A DNA stretch of 64,000 bases. It comes from Bacillus sp. S/N-304-OC-R1 (GTDB taxonomy: Bacteria > Bacillota > Bacilli > Bacillales > Cytobacillaceae). The notes beneath the pieces were generated by a model that was given only the letters and a program-made list of their open reading frames with translations, was not told the DNA's origin and searched no databases. Of this stretch, positions 16,387 through 25,150 are shown piece after piece. Location: assembly GCF_019749375.1 (NCBI RefSeq), contig NZ_JACWFE010000020.1, forward strand, positions 31,609 through 95,608, given 5' to 3'. The stretch's first letter is position 1, and every line of letters starts with the position of its first letter. The position numbers were made by a program, and so were the translations under genes.

Positions 16387-16625
16387 TTTAACGCGTTTAA
16401 ATCCACGTAAACTTGTTTACTAATCGTAAACAAACGTACACAAATTTGTGTACATGTTTACAAACGCGTACACATCCAATGATGGCAACATGTGTACGCG
16501 TTTGTTACGAAAGTATACTAGTTTGTTTACAAAAAATCGCTTAGTTTACAGGATGTTTACAGATTTACAGTTGTATTTAATTTCCTCAATCACCATTGAA
16601 CAATTGCAGTAACCCCTTTAATCTT
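16387..16625. repeat. parC-like repeat/palindrome region upstream of the actin-like gene
   Basis: This gene-free leader is packed with GTNNAC hexamers (GTTTAC, GTAAAC, GTACAC, GTGTAC), about a dozen in 170 bases at roughly 7-13-base spacing in both orientations. It contains a perfect 18-base palindrome, GTACACAAATTTGTGTAC (16436-16453). It also has a perfect 16-base inverted repeat: ACAAACGCGTACACAT (16460-16475) and ATGTGTACGCGTTTGT (16490-16505) around 14 bases. Such an array directly before a ParM-like and an RHH-like gene has the form of a plasmid centromere/operator (parC). It is likely both the binding site of the small partner and the cassette's operator (inference). Confidence 0.65.
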
Positions 16626-16665
16626 TCAATATACATAAAAGATTACTAGAAAAGGGATGATGGTT

Positions 16666-17841
16666 ATGATGAATAAATCACGAATTGCTGCGATTGATGT
16701 TGGGAACGATTCTGTTAAAGCTATTTTTGGGGAGCTGGACTACGAATTAAATATTCCGAATATCATTGCTAGAGATACTGAAGATCGTCCCGTTATTGGG
16801 ATTGAAGAATTAGATCATAAAAATCCGCTAGATGGCATTCATATTAAGGTTCACTCACCTGCATTAAAAGAGAATAATAGTATTTACCGTGTGGGGAACT
16901 TGGCAACGAAAAGCAATAGTACAACAGAGCTAGACCCTGGAAGCAGCAAATCAGAGGAAGATCAAACGTTGGTCATGCTGTTTGCGACATTAGCTTTAGA
17001 CGCGGTTAGGGTAGAAAACAATGGACTATTCAATCGAACAAAAAATATAGTCGATGCTGATTATACACTTGGTACAGGACTTCCCCTTCGTGAGGTGAAA
17101 GAAGGGAAGGATGCGGGCTATCGTTCTAAATTATTGGGCTCCGTCCATCAGGTCGAATTTCTTGTAACACCTAAGTATCAAGGGTTAAAGGTAAACCTTA
17201 AATTCAGCGAGGTTAAGGTGTATCCAGAGGGCTTCGCTGCTTATATTAATCTCGTAATGGACAATGATTTAAAAATTATTAACAAGGATTTAATCGACAA
17301 AAGAATCATTATTCAAGATATCGGCGGTTTATCTACGGATATTGCTGTCATTAAGAACCGCAATGTCGATGATGATAAGGCTCAAGGCTTTAATCTTGGC
17401 GTATCTGAATCATTGGAGGCCATTAGGGAAGAAATTCGCTCTAAACATGGAGTGGAATTGGATAGCCGCAGAGATGTCGTCGAAATTATCACGAAGAAAA
17501 ATGACCGTAACCATATAATGGTCAAGGGAAGCCGGACAAGCGTCCATGATATAACCGATCGAATTCTGCTTGATTTAGCGAAGAAACAATATCGCTTGCT
17601 GCGGAACGTTTGGCAGAAAAACTCGCAGACTGAAATCTGCTATTTTGTCGGCGGCGGAGCTAATGTGTTGAAGGAATATATTAAAGCGCTTAATAATAAT
17701 TTAGACGGGTATAACATTGACTTTTTTGAGGATGAGAAAGAAAGCATTTGGATGATGGCCAATGCTTACTATAAGTTAATTAAGGATTATGTTAGAAAGA
17801 TAGAGAAGGCAAAAGCGGTCAAGGAACCTGTGAAAAACTAG
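16666..17841 (+). CDS. Actin-like ParM/Alp-family protein
   Basis: This 391-residue protein has the actin-superfamily nucleotide fold. Phosphate-1 is AAIDVGNDSVKAIFG (from about 8), phosphate-2 is QDIGGLSTDIAVI (217-229) and the adenosine motif is YFVGGGANVLKE (326-337). Plasmid ParM/StbA and AlfA/Alp proteins form filaments that separate DNA copies by pushing on a DNA-bound adaptor. Length and motif spacing suit this group better than MreB or DnaK. It is followed after 9 bases by a small RHH-like gene and preceded by a centromere-like array, so the full ParMRC layout is present, here in chromosomal context. AAGGG lies 9 bases before the ATG at 16666; nearby ATGs at 16657 and 16669 are alternatives. 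Confidence 0.85.
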   Translation: MMNKSRIAAIDVGNDSVKAIFGELDYELNIPNIIARDTEDRPVIGIEELDHKNPLDGIHIKVHSPALKENNSIYRVGNLATKSNSTTELDPGSSKSEEDQTLVMLFATLALDAVRVENNGLFNRTKNIVDADYTLGTGLPLREVKEGKDAGYRSKLLGSVHQVEFLVTPKYQGLKVNLKFSEVKVYPEGFAAYINLVMDNDLKIINKDLIDKRIIIQDIGGLSTDIAVIKNRNVDDDKAQGFNLGVSESLEAIREEIRSKHGVELDSRRDVVEIITKKNDRNHIMVKGSRTSVHDITDRILLDLAKKQYRLLRNVWQKNSQTEICYFVGGGANVLKEYIKALNNNLDGYNIDFFEDEKESIWMMANAYYKLIKDYVRKIEKAKAVKEPVKN

Positions 17842-17850
17842 GGTGATCCT

Positions 17851-18444
17851 ATGGAGAAATCAAGTTCAAGCAGTATTAAAAGGGGACAGGCCATTTCTTT
17901 TCGTGTCCCCTCCGATACTCCTGACCATCTATTAAAGCATTTGCAAAAGCTTAAAGAAACGGAACGGCGAAACTTCTCCAGCAAGATGGCTGAATTCGTT
18001 CTTCAAGGGGTGGGGACGTCCTATTCAAGGGATAGGGAAACAATTACCATTCCTCTTCCTCACAGCTTAAGCAAATCCCAGCGAGATTGGTTAAAGCACG
18101 AGCATTCAGAGGCTCTATTAGGCAGCATTATATATCATTTGCTGACGGATCCTGTTCGAGCGACATCCTTGCTTGCTTCACTCAATAGTAAGTCTGTTGA
18201 TATTAACGAGGCGTTGTACCTTCAAGAGGAGAATGTATTCAATACGGAGGCAATTGAGGAAAATACGGCTGATTATGAGCAAGAATCGGCTGCAGGTCTA
18301 GATGTAATAGATGATGATCTCGCTGATTTCGATTGGGAATCAGCCAAGCAAACTCAGGAGGAAACTACGGAGGAAGACAATCCGGAAGTTGAACACGATT
18401 TAGATGATCTGCTTGGTGACTTCCTTTCAAAAATGAACAAGTAA
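17851..18444 (+). CDS. ParR-like DNA-binding adaptor (RHH-like, acidic C-terminus)
   Basis: This protein has 197 residues. The N-terminal 55 residues (basic start, GQAISFRVPSDTPD as a possible beta strand, then two predicted helices ending in FVLQGVG) look like a ribbon-helix-helix DNA-binding domain. Residues 55-115 form a second helical part. The rest, about 120-185, is very acidic and probably unstructured, ending in an amphipathic DLDDLLGDFLSKM helix. A DNA-binding head with an acidic/hydrophobic tail that contacts the filament is the architecture of ParR-type adaptors. I recognise no close family, so the role is inferred from the neighbouring actin-like gene and the upstream repeats. It is co-transcribed, with the ribosome site GGGTGAT at the upstream stop. 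Confidence 0.7.
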   Translation: MEKSSSSSIKRGQAISFRVPSDTPDHLLKHLQKLKETERRNFSSKMAEFVLQGVGTSYSRDRETITIPLPHSLSKSQRDWLKHEHSEALLGSIIYHLLTDPVRATSLLASLNSKSVDINEALYLQEENVFNTEAIEENTADYEQESAAGLDVIDDDLADFDWESAKQTQEETTEEDNPEVEHDLDDLLGDFLSKMNK

Positions 18445-18454
18445 AAGAATAGAA

Positions 18455-18490
18455 AAAAGTGCCTTTTCGATGGAGAAGGCACTTTTGTTT
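18455..18490. terminator. Bidirectional terminator between the par-like cassette and deoD
   Basis: AAAAGTGCCTTTTC and GAGAAGGCACTTTT pair with one mismatch around a four-base loop. The A and T runs on the two sides suit both convergent units. Confidence 0.85.
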
Positions 18491-18531
18491 TGGCAGCTAA
18501 AGCACAAGTTTAAACTTATATTTGAAGGATT

Positions 18532-19236
18532 TTATTTTGTTACCGTATCTAATGCCACTTCAATCATATCATTAAACGTTGTTTGGCGTTCTTGAGCAGT
18601 TGTTTGCTCGTGTGTAATGAGATGGTCACTTACAGTTAAAACAGATAGAGCTTTCACACCGAATTTTGTTGCTAAATAATAAAGTCCAGCTGTTTCCATT
18701 TCAACAGCAAAAACACCTAATTTTCCTAGCTTAAAAAATGTTTCCGTATCGTCTGTATAGAAAAGATCAGAGGAAAGTACATTTCCTACATGCAGGTTTA
18801 GTCCTTTTTCAACGCCGATTTCATAAGCGCTCTTCATTAAATCGAAATTTCCGATTTGTGGGAAGTCATATCCAGGGAAATCATTACGGATGATAGCTGA
18901 ATTTGTTGCTGCTGCTTGGGCAATGATCACATCACGAATTTTCACATCTTCCTGAATAGCTCCACATGTACCAATACGAATAAGGTTCTTAGCACCGTAA
19001 TCTTGGATTAATTCATGGATGTAAATGGATGCTGAAGGCATACCCATTCCAGTTCCTTGGATGGAAACTTTTTTTCCTTTATATGTTCCTGTAAACCCTA
19101 ACATGCCACGTACCTGATTGTAGCACACAGCGTCCTCTAGAAATGTTTCTGCAATATATTTTGCGCGCAGGGGATCTCCTGGTAATAATACCGATTCTGC
19201 GATTTCTCCAACTTTTGCCTCAATATGAAAACTCAT
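18532..19236 (-). CDS. deoD: Purine nucleoside phosphorylase DeoD
   Basis: This 234-residue trimeric/hexameric-type purine nucleoside phosphorylase starts MSFHIEAK and carries [14 protein letters not shown], the phosphate-binding [20 protein letters not shown], and VEMETAGLY with the ribose-binding Met-Glu. SVLTVSDHL near the C-terminus holds the base-contacting Asp. It cleaves purine (deoxy)nucleosides with phosphate to free base and (deoxy)ribose 1-phosphate. It complements the hydrolytic route encoded at 8.9 kb and sits near the nupNOPQ importer. Its length is normal, and TTTTTTGGAGGGAAA precedes the ATG. Confidence 0.95.
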   Translation of the reverse strand: MSFHIEAKVGEIAESVLLPGDPLRAKYIAETFLEDAVCYNQVRGMLGFTGTYKGKKVSIQGTGMGMPSASIYIHELIQDYGAKNLIRIGTCGAIQEDVKIRDVIIAQAAATNSAIIRNDFPGYDFPQIGNFDLMKSAYEIGVEKGLNLHVGNVLSSDLFYTDDTETFFKLGKLGVFAVEMETAGLYYLATKFGVKALSVLTVSDHLITHEQTTAQERQTTFNDMIEVALDTVTK

Positions 19237-19479
19237 CTTTTTCCCTCCAAAAAATTAATAGAAAGCTTTCTTTTATTGTCTGACTTCTATCTGAGCTCTG
19301 AACAAAGCTAGATAGAATTGCTATTCGCTCGTAAGCGATTCCAAAAAATCATAACATAATAAAATTTTGCGTTCTGTAAAAGGGATAACGACAAAAATGT
19401 GAGCTAGTTAACAAAAAAACCGTTAAAGGGATAACTGAATTCCTCTGCACTCATTTGCTATATTTGCTCATATCACGGC

Positions 19480-20205
19480 TTAAAGAGTATGCCATTTCCG
19501 AAGTGATGGAATTTCTTCAGTCTCGTTACAAATTAATTCAAGTTTGGTTTTATCAAGGAGGTAAAAATACTTTCCATTGACATCAATAATGCCTTCATCT
19601 TGAAAATCACCTATTGTTTTGGAAATTGATTCTCTTGTTACACCCAGCATATTGGCGAGTAGTGATTGATTAATTTTTAGATCTATTTTGTAACCGTTAT
19701 CACAAGCTTTTCCAAAATTATAAAATAGATCCATGAGTAAATTGGCCACTTTTGTACGGACATCATAAAAAGATAGATACCGAACGAGTCGATTAAGAAT
19801 TCTGGTTCTTTCAACAAGAATCATATAGGCTTTTCGCAGGACTGATGGGTATTTTTCCACTATATCTAATAAATCATTCCTGGAAATAAGCCAAGTTGAA
19901 ACATTTTCCAATGCTTCAATAGAAGAGATTCGATACTGGTCATTAGACAGTGCCTCGAATTCACCAATGACATCGCCGGGCATGGCAATGCCAAGTACAA
20001 TTTCCCTGCCTTCATGGATCCGGCAGACTTTTGCCATTCCTGATCGAATAATGTACACCTCATCACCTTGATCATTTTCAAACATGAGGACATGGTTTTT
20101 CTTGAAGTGACGTTCTTTCAGCAAGGGAAGGATTTGAGGCAAATCCTGCTCGGGAATATCAGAGAAAATGGCGCAGTCCGTGATTTTGGTAATCAAGGAA
20201 ATCAA
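19480..20205 (-). CDS. Crp/Fnr-family transcriptional regulator
   Basis: The 241-residue protein has an N-terminal cyclic-nucleotide-binding-like beta roll (about 10-125; GDEVYIIRSGMAKVC and MPGDVIGEFEAL are typical), a dimerisation helix and a C-terminal winged helix with QSLLANMLGVTRESISK (about 178-194). The N-terminal region has no cysteine cluster, so an oxygen-sensing iron-sulfur centre as in FNR is unlikely, and the arginine that binds cAMP in Crp is not evident. It is transcribed divergently from the nucleoside ABC importer, so that operon is a plausible target, though I found no clear site to prove it. Confidence 0.85.
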   Translation of the reverse strand: MISLITKITDCAIFSDIPEQDLPQILPLLKERHFKKNHVLMFENDQGDEVYIIRSGMAKVCRIHEGREIVLGIAMPGDVIGEFEALSNDQYRISSIEALENVSTWLISRNDLLDIVEKYPSVLRKAYMILVERTRILNRLVRYLSFYDVRTKVANLLMDLFYNFGKACDNGYKIDLKINQSLLANMLGVTRESISKTIGDFQDEGIIDVNGKYFYLLDKTKLELICNETEEIPSLRKWHTL

Positions 20206-20387
20206 ATCCTTTCAGAAATAAAATCATGTGTATTTAGTATCTTGAAATAATAAAAAACATTATAGCATGATTTAACACTAAAGATAGAGTATAAAAAAAC
20301 AGGAAAAATAAAAGATAATTTTGGATTGGTCTTTCAAGGTTGGACAAATTAAGAATGTAGATATTAGTACTTAAGGAGGAAGTTTGG

Positions 20388-21425
20388 ATGAAAAAATGGC
20401 TAGGAAAACTATTACCAATTGTTTTAATTCTTACACTAGTTCTTACAGCTTGCGGACAAAAAAATAATAATAATAATAATACGGGTACTGAAAAAGGCAA
20501 TGAAGAAGGAGTTAAAAAGCTAAAAGTCGGAATGGTTACAGACTTAGGAAGTGTTAATGACAAATCATTCAACCAAAGCGCTTGGGAAGCACTTCAAAAG
20601 TTAAATAAAGATTATGGATTTGAAGTAAAGTACTTAGAGCCAAAAACAGATGCTGATGTTATGCCAAACTTGCTGCAATTTGTAAAGGGTGGTTATGACT
20701 TAACTTGGGCAACTGCATTTACTCTAGCTGATGCTGTTACACAGCTGGCAAAGGAAAATCCAGATGCTAAATTCGGTATTGTTGACTCCGATATCGTCGT
20801 GCCTAACGTTGCGGCTGTATCTTTTAAAGAGCAGGAAGGAGCATTCCTTGTTGGGGTTATTGCAGGGTTAACAACAAAGACGAATAAAATTGGATTTATT
20901 GGCGGAATGGAAATTCCCGTTATTAAACGATTTGAAGCTGGATTTAGAGCAGGGATTCAAGCGGTTAATCCTAAAGCGAAATTAATTGTAAATTATACAG
21001 GTTTATTTAACCGAGTGGATATGGGGAAATCAGCTGCTTCAACGATTTATAACGATGGCGCAGATATTATTTTCCATGCAGCAGGTTTAACAGGAAATGG
21101 TGTATTTAACGAAGCAAAGGAGCGTCACAGCAAAGGTCAAAAGGTTTGGGTTATTGGGGTAGATAAAGACCAGAGTTTAACATTCGGTGATGATGTAACG
21201 TTAACATCGATGATTAAGAAAGTTGATGAAGCCGTATATAAAGTTTCAAAAGATTTAGCGGAAGGAAACTTCCCGGGTGGAAAAGTAACGTTAATGGGAT
21301 TAAAGGAAAATGGTGTTGATATCGCACCAACATCTAAAAAGAACGTAGCTCCGGAAGTACTTGATAAAGTTGAAGAATATCGCCAAAAAATTATTAATGG
21401 TGAAATTGTCGTACCTGAAAAATAA
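20388..21425 (+). CDS. nupN: Nucleoside-binding lipoprotein of a BMP-family ABC importer
   Basis: This 345-residue BMP/PnrA-type substrate-binding protein has a signal peptide ending in the lipobox LTAC, so Cys-22 is the predicted lipid anchor. It is followed by a low-complexity Asn run. The mature part has the family features GMVTDLGSVNDKSFNQSAWE and GVDKDQSL. PnrA-type proteins bind purine nucleosides. It is the first gene of a four-gene operon that matches B. subtilis nupNOPQ in gene order and domain content. AAGGAGGAAGTTTGG precedes the ATG. Confidence 0.9.
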   Translation: MKKWLGKLLPIVLILTLVLTACGQKNNNNNNTGTEKGNEEGVKKLKVGMVTDLGSVNDKSFNQSAWEALQKLNKDYGFEVKYLEPKTDADVMPNLLQFVKGGYDLTWATAFTLADAVTQLAKENPDAKFGIVDSDIVVPNVAAVSFKEQEGAFLVGVIAGLTTKTNKIGFIGGMEIPVIKRFEAGFRAGIQAVNPKAKLIVNYTGLFNRVDMGKSAASTIYNDGADIIFHAAGLTGNGVFNEAKERHSKGQKVWVIGVDKDQSLTFGDDVTLTSMIKKVDEAVYKVSKDLAEGNFPGGKVTLMGLKENGVDIAPTSKKNVAPEVLDKVEEYRQKIINGEIVVPEK

Positions 21426-21511
21426 ATCTTATTTTTAGGGTTGTCTCAAGATAAGGGGGTCTAACTCTTATGATGAGGCAGCCCCTAAAATGTTTAAAGG
21501 GAGGTATCCGA

Positions 21512-23047
21512 ATGACAAATACCGATATTGTGCTCGAATTAAAGGGGATTACAAAACGGTTTCCTGGTGTAGTTGCGAATGACTCCATCAGCTTTCAGTT
21601 AAAGCGTGGAGAAATTCATGCATTGCTTGGGGAAAATGGTGCGGGAAAGTCTACCTTGATGAGTATTGTATTTGGGTTATATCAGCCAGATGAAGGCGAA
21701 ATCTATGTTAATGGCAAGCCTGTCCTCATGGATAATCCCAATAAAGCAATTGACCTGGGAATCGGAATGGTCCATCAGCATTTTAAGCTGGTGGAGCCTT
21801 TTACGGTAACTGAAAATATTATTTTAGGCATGGAACCTAAGAATGGCGTAAAGATCGATATTAAAGGAGCCAGTCAAAAGGTTAGAGAGCTTTCTGAGCA
21901 ATATCATCTGGATGTAGATCCTATGGCTACAATCGAGTCTATCAGTGTAGGGATGCAGCAGCGGGTCGAAATTATCAAAACGCTTTACCGCGGAGCTGAT
22001 ATTCTTATTTTTGATGAGCCAACAGCTGTTTTAACTCCACAGGAAATTAGTGAATTACTTGAGATCATGAGACGTCTGGTTGCTGAAGGGAAGTCCATTA
22101 TTCTCATTACCCATAAATTAAAGGAAATCATGGAGATAGCGGATACGTGCACGATTATTAGACGAGGAAAAGTAATCGAAAGCTTAAAGGTGGCTAACAC
22201 AAATCCTCAGGAACTCGCTGAAAAAATGGTAGGGAAGGCCGTTAAATTTAAAACAGAAAAACAAAAGGCACATCCCGAGAATGTTTTATTAGAAGTAAAA
22301 GATGTGGTCGTGCCTGGCGAAAAAGGAAAAAATGCAGTTAACCATTTGTCCTTTTCAGTGCGAGCTGGAGAGATCGTAGGTATTGCAGGTGTAGACGGAA
22401 ATGGACAAACGGAATTAATCGAAGCGCTAACAGGGATGAGGCAAATTCAATCAGGAGATGTTTTACTCGAAGGGAAAAGCATCGTGAATCATTCACCTCG
22501 CGACATTTATGAAGCGGGTGTCTCTCATATTCCTCAAGATCGCCATAAGCATGGTCTCGTTCTTGATTTTTCCGTCAGTGAAAACACTATTTTACAAACG
22601 TATTACCAAAAAGGGATTAGCCCAAATGGTTTTATTAATAAAAATGCAATGGATGATTTATCAGAGCGCCTAGTCAATGAATTTGACATCCGTACATCTG
22701 GCATAGAAACAAAGGTTAGGTCCATGTCAGGAGGAAATCAGCAAAAAATTATTATTGCGCGTGAAATTGATCGACACCCTCAAGTGTTAATTGCGGCACA
22801 GCCAACCCGTGGACTGGATGTTGGGGCGATAGAGTTTGTACATAAACAGCTTATTTCCCAGCGCGATCAAGGAAAAGCAGTACTCTTAATATCCTTTGAG
22901 CTAGAGGAAATTTTAAATGTTTCTGATCGGATTCTTGTGCTGTTCGACGGGGAGATTGTAGGCGAAACAACTCCAGAAACGACGAGTGACCAGGAACTCG
23001 GCTTAATGATGGCAGGAAGACATGAAGGAGGGAGATTGGATGGATAA
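21512..23047 (+). CDS. nupO: Nucleoside ABC importer, ATP-binding protein (two ABC domains)
   Basis: The 511-residue protein is a tandem ABC ATPase. The first domain has a full Walker A, GENGAGKS (about 38-45), a VGMQQRVEI signature and LIFDEPTAVLT. The second has a degenerate Walker A-like GVDGNGQTE, a normal MSGGNQQK signature and an altered Walker B (AAQPTRGLD), the asymmetry usual for sugar- and nucleoside-type importers. It powers uptake through NupP and NupQ. An in-frame ATG at 21470 exists, but the ATG at 21512 follows GGGAGGTATCCGA. The last codons overlap the start of the permease gene. Confidence 0.92.
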   Translation: MTNTDIVLELKGITKRFPGVVANDSISFQLKRGEIHALLGENGAGKSTLMSIVFGLYQPDEGEIYVNGKPVLMDNPNKAIDLGIGMVHQHFKLVEPFTVTENIILGMEPKNGVKIDIKGASQKVRELSEQYHLDVDPMATIESISVGMQQRVEIIKTLYRGADILIFDEPTAVLTPQEISELLEIMRRLVAEGKSIILITHKLKEIMEIADTCTIIRRGKVIESLKVANTNPQELAEKMVGKAVKFKTEKQKAHPENVLLEVKDVVVPGEKGKNAVNHLSFSVRAGEIVGIAGVDGNGQTELIEALTGMRQIQSGDVLLEGKSIVNHSPRDIYEAGVSHIPQDRHKHGLVLDFSVSENTILQTYYQKGISPNGFINKNAMDDLSERLVNEFDIRTSGIETKVRSMSGGNQQKIIIAREIDRHPQVLIAAQPTRGLDVGAIEFVHKQLISQRDQGKAVLLISFELEEILNVSDRILVLFDGEIVGETTPETTSDQELGLMMAGRHEGGRLDG

Positions 23048-24110
23048 ATTATACAAGGGATTCAAGAGTGAGCCATTATTGGTTCCGATTGTTGCCATTA
23101 TCATCGGCCTGCTCCTTGGTGCCATCATAATGTTTATTGGAGGCTATGATCCAATTTTAGCTTATCAATCGCTAGTAACGAAGATCTTTGGAAGCAGCTA
23201 TGATATTGGGGAAGCGCTGCGCACGATCATTCCGCTTGTAATGAGCGGACTTGCAGTAGCCATTGCCTTTCGATCTGGTTTATTTAATATCGGGGTAGAT
23301 GGACAAATTGTAATGGGTTCATTAGGTGCGCTCATTATTGGAACTAAATTAAATCTGCCTCCATTTTTACATGCGACATTAGCGGTATTATTTGGTGCCT
23401 TTTTAGGTGGAGTATGGGGAGCTTTAATTGGCTATATTAAGGCGAAAAGAGGAATAAATGAAGTTATTACGTCCATCATGTTCAACTTTATTGCTCTTTA
23501 TATAAGCCAATTTCTTATTCGTGTTTTTATGGCGCAAGAAGGAACACAGCGCTCTGCCATGATTAAGGAATCAGCTAGTATTCAAATCGGCTGGCTGTCT
23601 GAGGCAATGGGCGGTGCGAGAATGCACTGGGGATTTTTTATTACGATCTTAGCGATTATTTTCTACCACATCTATTTAAATAAAACAAAATGGGGTTATG
23701 AGCTTCGCGCTGTTGGTCATAATCAGCATGCAGCACAATACGCAGGAATGAAGGTATCTAATGTAATTGTTCGGGCGATGTTTATTTCCGGTGTATTTGG
23801 CGGATTAATTGGAACCTTTGAGGTTTTAGGTGTTTTTAAATATGTGGCGATTAGCTCTACTACATCAGGAATTGGCTTTGATGGGATTGCGGTAGCGTTG
23901 CTTGGAGGAAACTCGGCTCTAGGTGTCTTATTATCCGGCATTTTAATAGGTGCACTCACATACGGATCACAAGGCATGAGCTTTGGAGCGAATGTACCAG
24001 GAGAAATTATTCGAATGGTTATCGGATTTATCATTTTCTTCGTTGCTGCACCGGGAATTGTGAGGACATTCTTCCCATCAGCAAAAAAGAAATCTAAGAA
24101 GGAGGCGTAG
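23040..24110 (+). CDS. nupP: Nucleoside ABC importer, permease 1
   Basis: This permease of about 356 residues belongs to the BPD_transp_2 family (as in RbsC and NupP), with about 10 membrane segments. The conserved GLAVAIAFRSGLFNIGVDGQ motif lies in the first third and ELRAVGHNQHAAQYAG forms the coupling-helix loop. It pairs with the downstream permease to form the transmembrane channel. The ATG at 23040 overlaps the stop of the ATPase gene (8 bases) and follows GGAGGGAGATTGG. It ends with a basic tail, KKKSKKEA. Confidence 0.92.
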   Translation: MDKLYKGFKSEPLLVPIVAIIIGLLLGAIIMFIGGYDPILAYQSLVTKIFGSSYDIGEALRTIIPLVMSGLAVAIAFRSGLFNIGVDGQIVMGSLGALIIGTKLNLPPFLHATLAVLFGAFLGGVWGALIGYIKAKRGINEVITSIMFNFIALYISQFLIRVFMAQEGTQRSAMIKESASIQIGWLSEAMGGARMHWGFFITILAIIFYHIYLNKTKWGYELRAVGHNQHAAQYAGMKVSNVIVRAMFISGVFGGLIGTFEVLGVFKYVAISSTTSGIGFDGIAVALLGGNSALGVLLSGILIGALTYGSQGMSFGANVPGEIIRMVIGFIIFFVAAPGIVRTFFPSAKKKSKKEA

Positions 24111-24113
24111 CAT

Positions 24114-25064
24114 ATGGAGGTCATCAGTAATCTTCTTAGTGGCATGTTGGTTTTCTCTACCGCATTTATTTTTGCCGCACTCGGGGGGCTTATCTCGGAA
24201 CGATCAGGCGTTATTAATATTGGTCTTGAGGGATTTATGGTTTCAGGGGCCTTCTTTTCAGCGGTCATCTCGTATTATGCTGAAACGGCAGGATTCGGTG
24301 CTCTTTCTCCTTGGCTTGGTTTGCTTGGAGCATTTATTTTTACGGTCATCTTTTCAAGTATTCACGCCGTAGCATCCATTAAATATAAAGCGAATCAAGT
24401 TGTGAGTGGGGTAGTAATTAATATTCTTGCTGCAAGCTCAACCTTCTTTTTAGTAAAGATGATTTTTGAAGGATCAGCTGAAACGCCAATGTTAACAGAA
24501 GTGTTTCATAAGGTGCACATTCCTTATTTAAGTGATATTCCGTTTATAGGGAACGTAATATTTTCCGCTTATCCAACTACGTATCTTGCCATTTTATTAG
24601 TGATCGTTATTTTCTTTATTCTATTTAGAACTCCAAGCGGTTTGAGACTTCGTGCTGTTGGAGAACATCCAAGTGCTGCGGATACGGCTGGAATTAAAGT
24701 GGAACGGATACGTTATATGGCGGTTATTTTTAGCGGTTCTCTTGCGGCGTTAGGCGGAGCGACCATTGTTCTTACTTCTAATAGTAACTTTGCTTTTAAT
24801 ACGATTTCAGGTCAAGGGTATATTGCCCTTGCAGCCGTTATTTTTGGAAAATGGCATCCGGTTGGTGCCATGCTTGCGGCCTTATTTTTTGGCTTAGCTC
24901 AAGCTGTGAAGGACCAATTCCAAATATTAGAGTTTGCTAAACATATTCCAACTGAATTTTTCTATATGCTTCCATACCTGTTAACGTTGCTTGTCCTTAT
25001 TGTTACAGGAAAAGCTCGTGCACCAAAAGCGCTGGGAGAGCCTTATGACGTTGGAAAACGATAA
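24114..25064 (+). CDS. nupQ: Nucleoside ABC importer, permease 2
   Basis: The 316-residue second permease of the importer carries LGGLISERSGVINIGLEGFM near the N-terminus and LRAVGEHPSAADTAGIKVER in the cytoplasmic coupling loop, with 8-9 membrane segments. It starts 4 bases after the stop of the first permease, with a GGAGGCG ribosome site overlapping that gene's end. Its role is uptake of nucleosides bound by the upstream lipoprotein. A clear terminator ends the operon. Confidence 0.92.
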   Translation: MEVISNLLSGMLVFSTAFIFAALGGLISERSGVINIGLEGFMVSGAFFSAVISYYAETAGFGALSPWLGLLGAFIFTVIFSSIHAVASIKYKANQVVSGVVINILAASSTFFLVKMIFEGSAETPMLTEVFHKVHIPYLSDIPFIGNVIFSAYPTTYLAILLVIVIFFILFRTPSGLRLRAVGEHPSAADTAGIKVERIRYMAVIFSGSLAALGGATIVLTSNSNFAFNTISGQGYIALAAVIFGKWHPVGAMLAALFFGLAQAVKDQFQILEFAKHIPTEFFYMLPYLLTLLVLIVTGKARAPKALGEPYDVGKR

Positions 25065-25082
25065 GTATTTTCCTTATGGATA

Positions 25083-25114
25083 AAGGCTGGAGGTCAGTGA
25101 GACATCCAGCTTTT
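25083..25114 (+). terminator. Terminator of the nup operon
   Basis: AAGGCTGGAGGTC pairs with GACATCCAGCTTTT (one mismatch) around AGTGA, then runs into T-rich sequence. Confidence 0.8.
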
Positions 25115-25150
25115 ATTTAGTTTTTTTAGTGGAAAGAGGTGAATGACGAA

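Noticed and set aside
23723..24268. Long minus-strand open frame (181 codons) opposite the nucleoside permease genes
   Set aside because: It is antisense to two well-supported ABC permease genes, has no ribosome site and encodes a Pro/Ile-rich low-complexity peptide typical of reversed membrane-protein codons.
25115..25150. Purine riboswitch before the AzgA-type permease
   Set aside because: The space after the nup terminator is too short, and none of the conserved purine aptamer blocks is present here or before the other base and nucleoside transporters.
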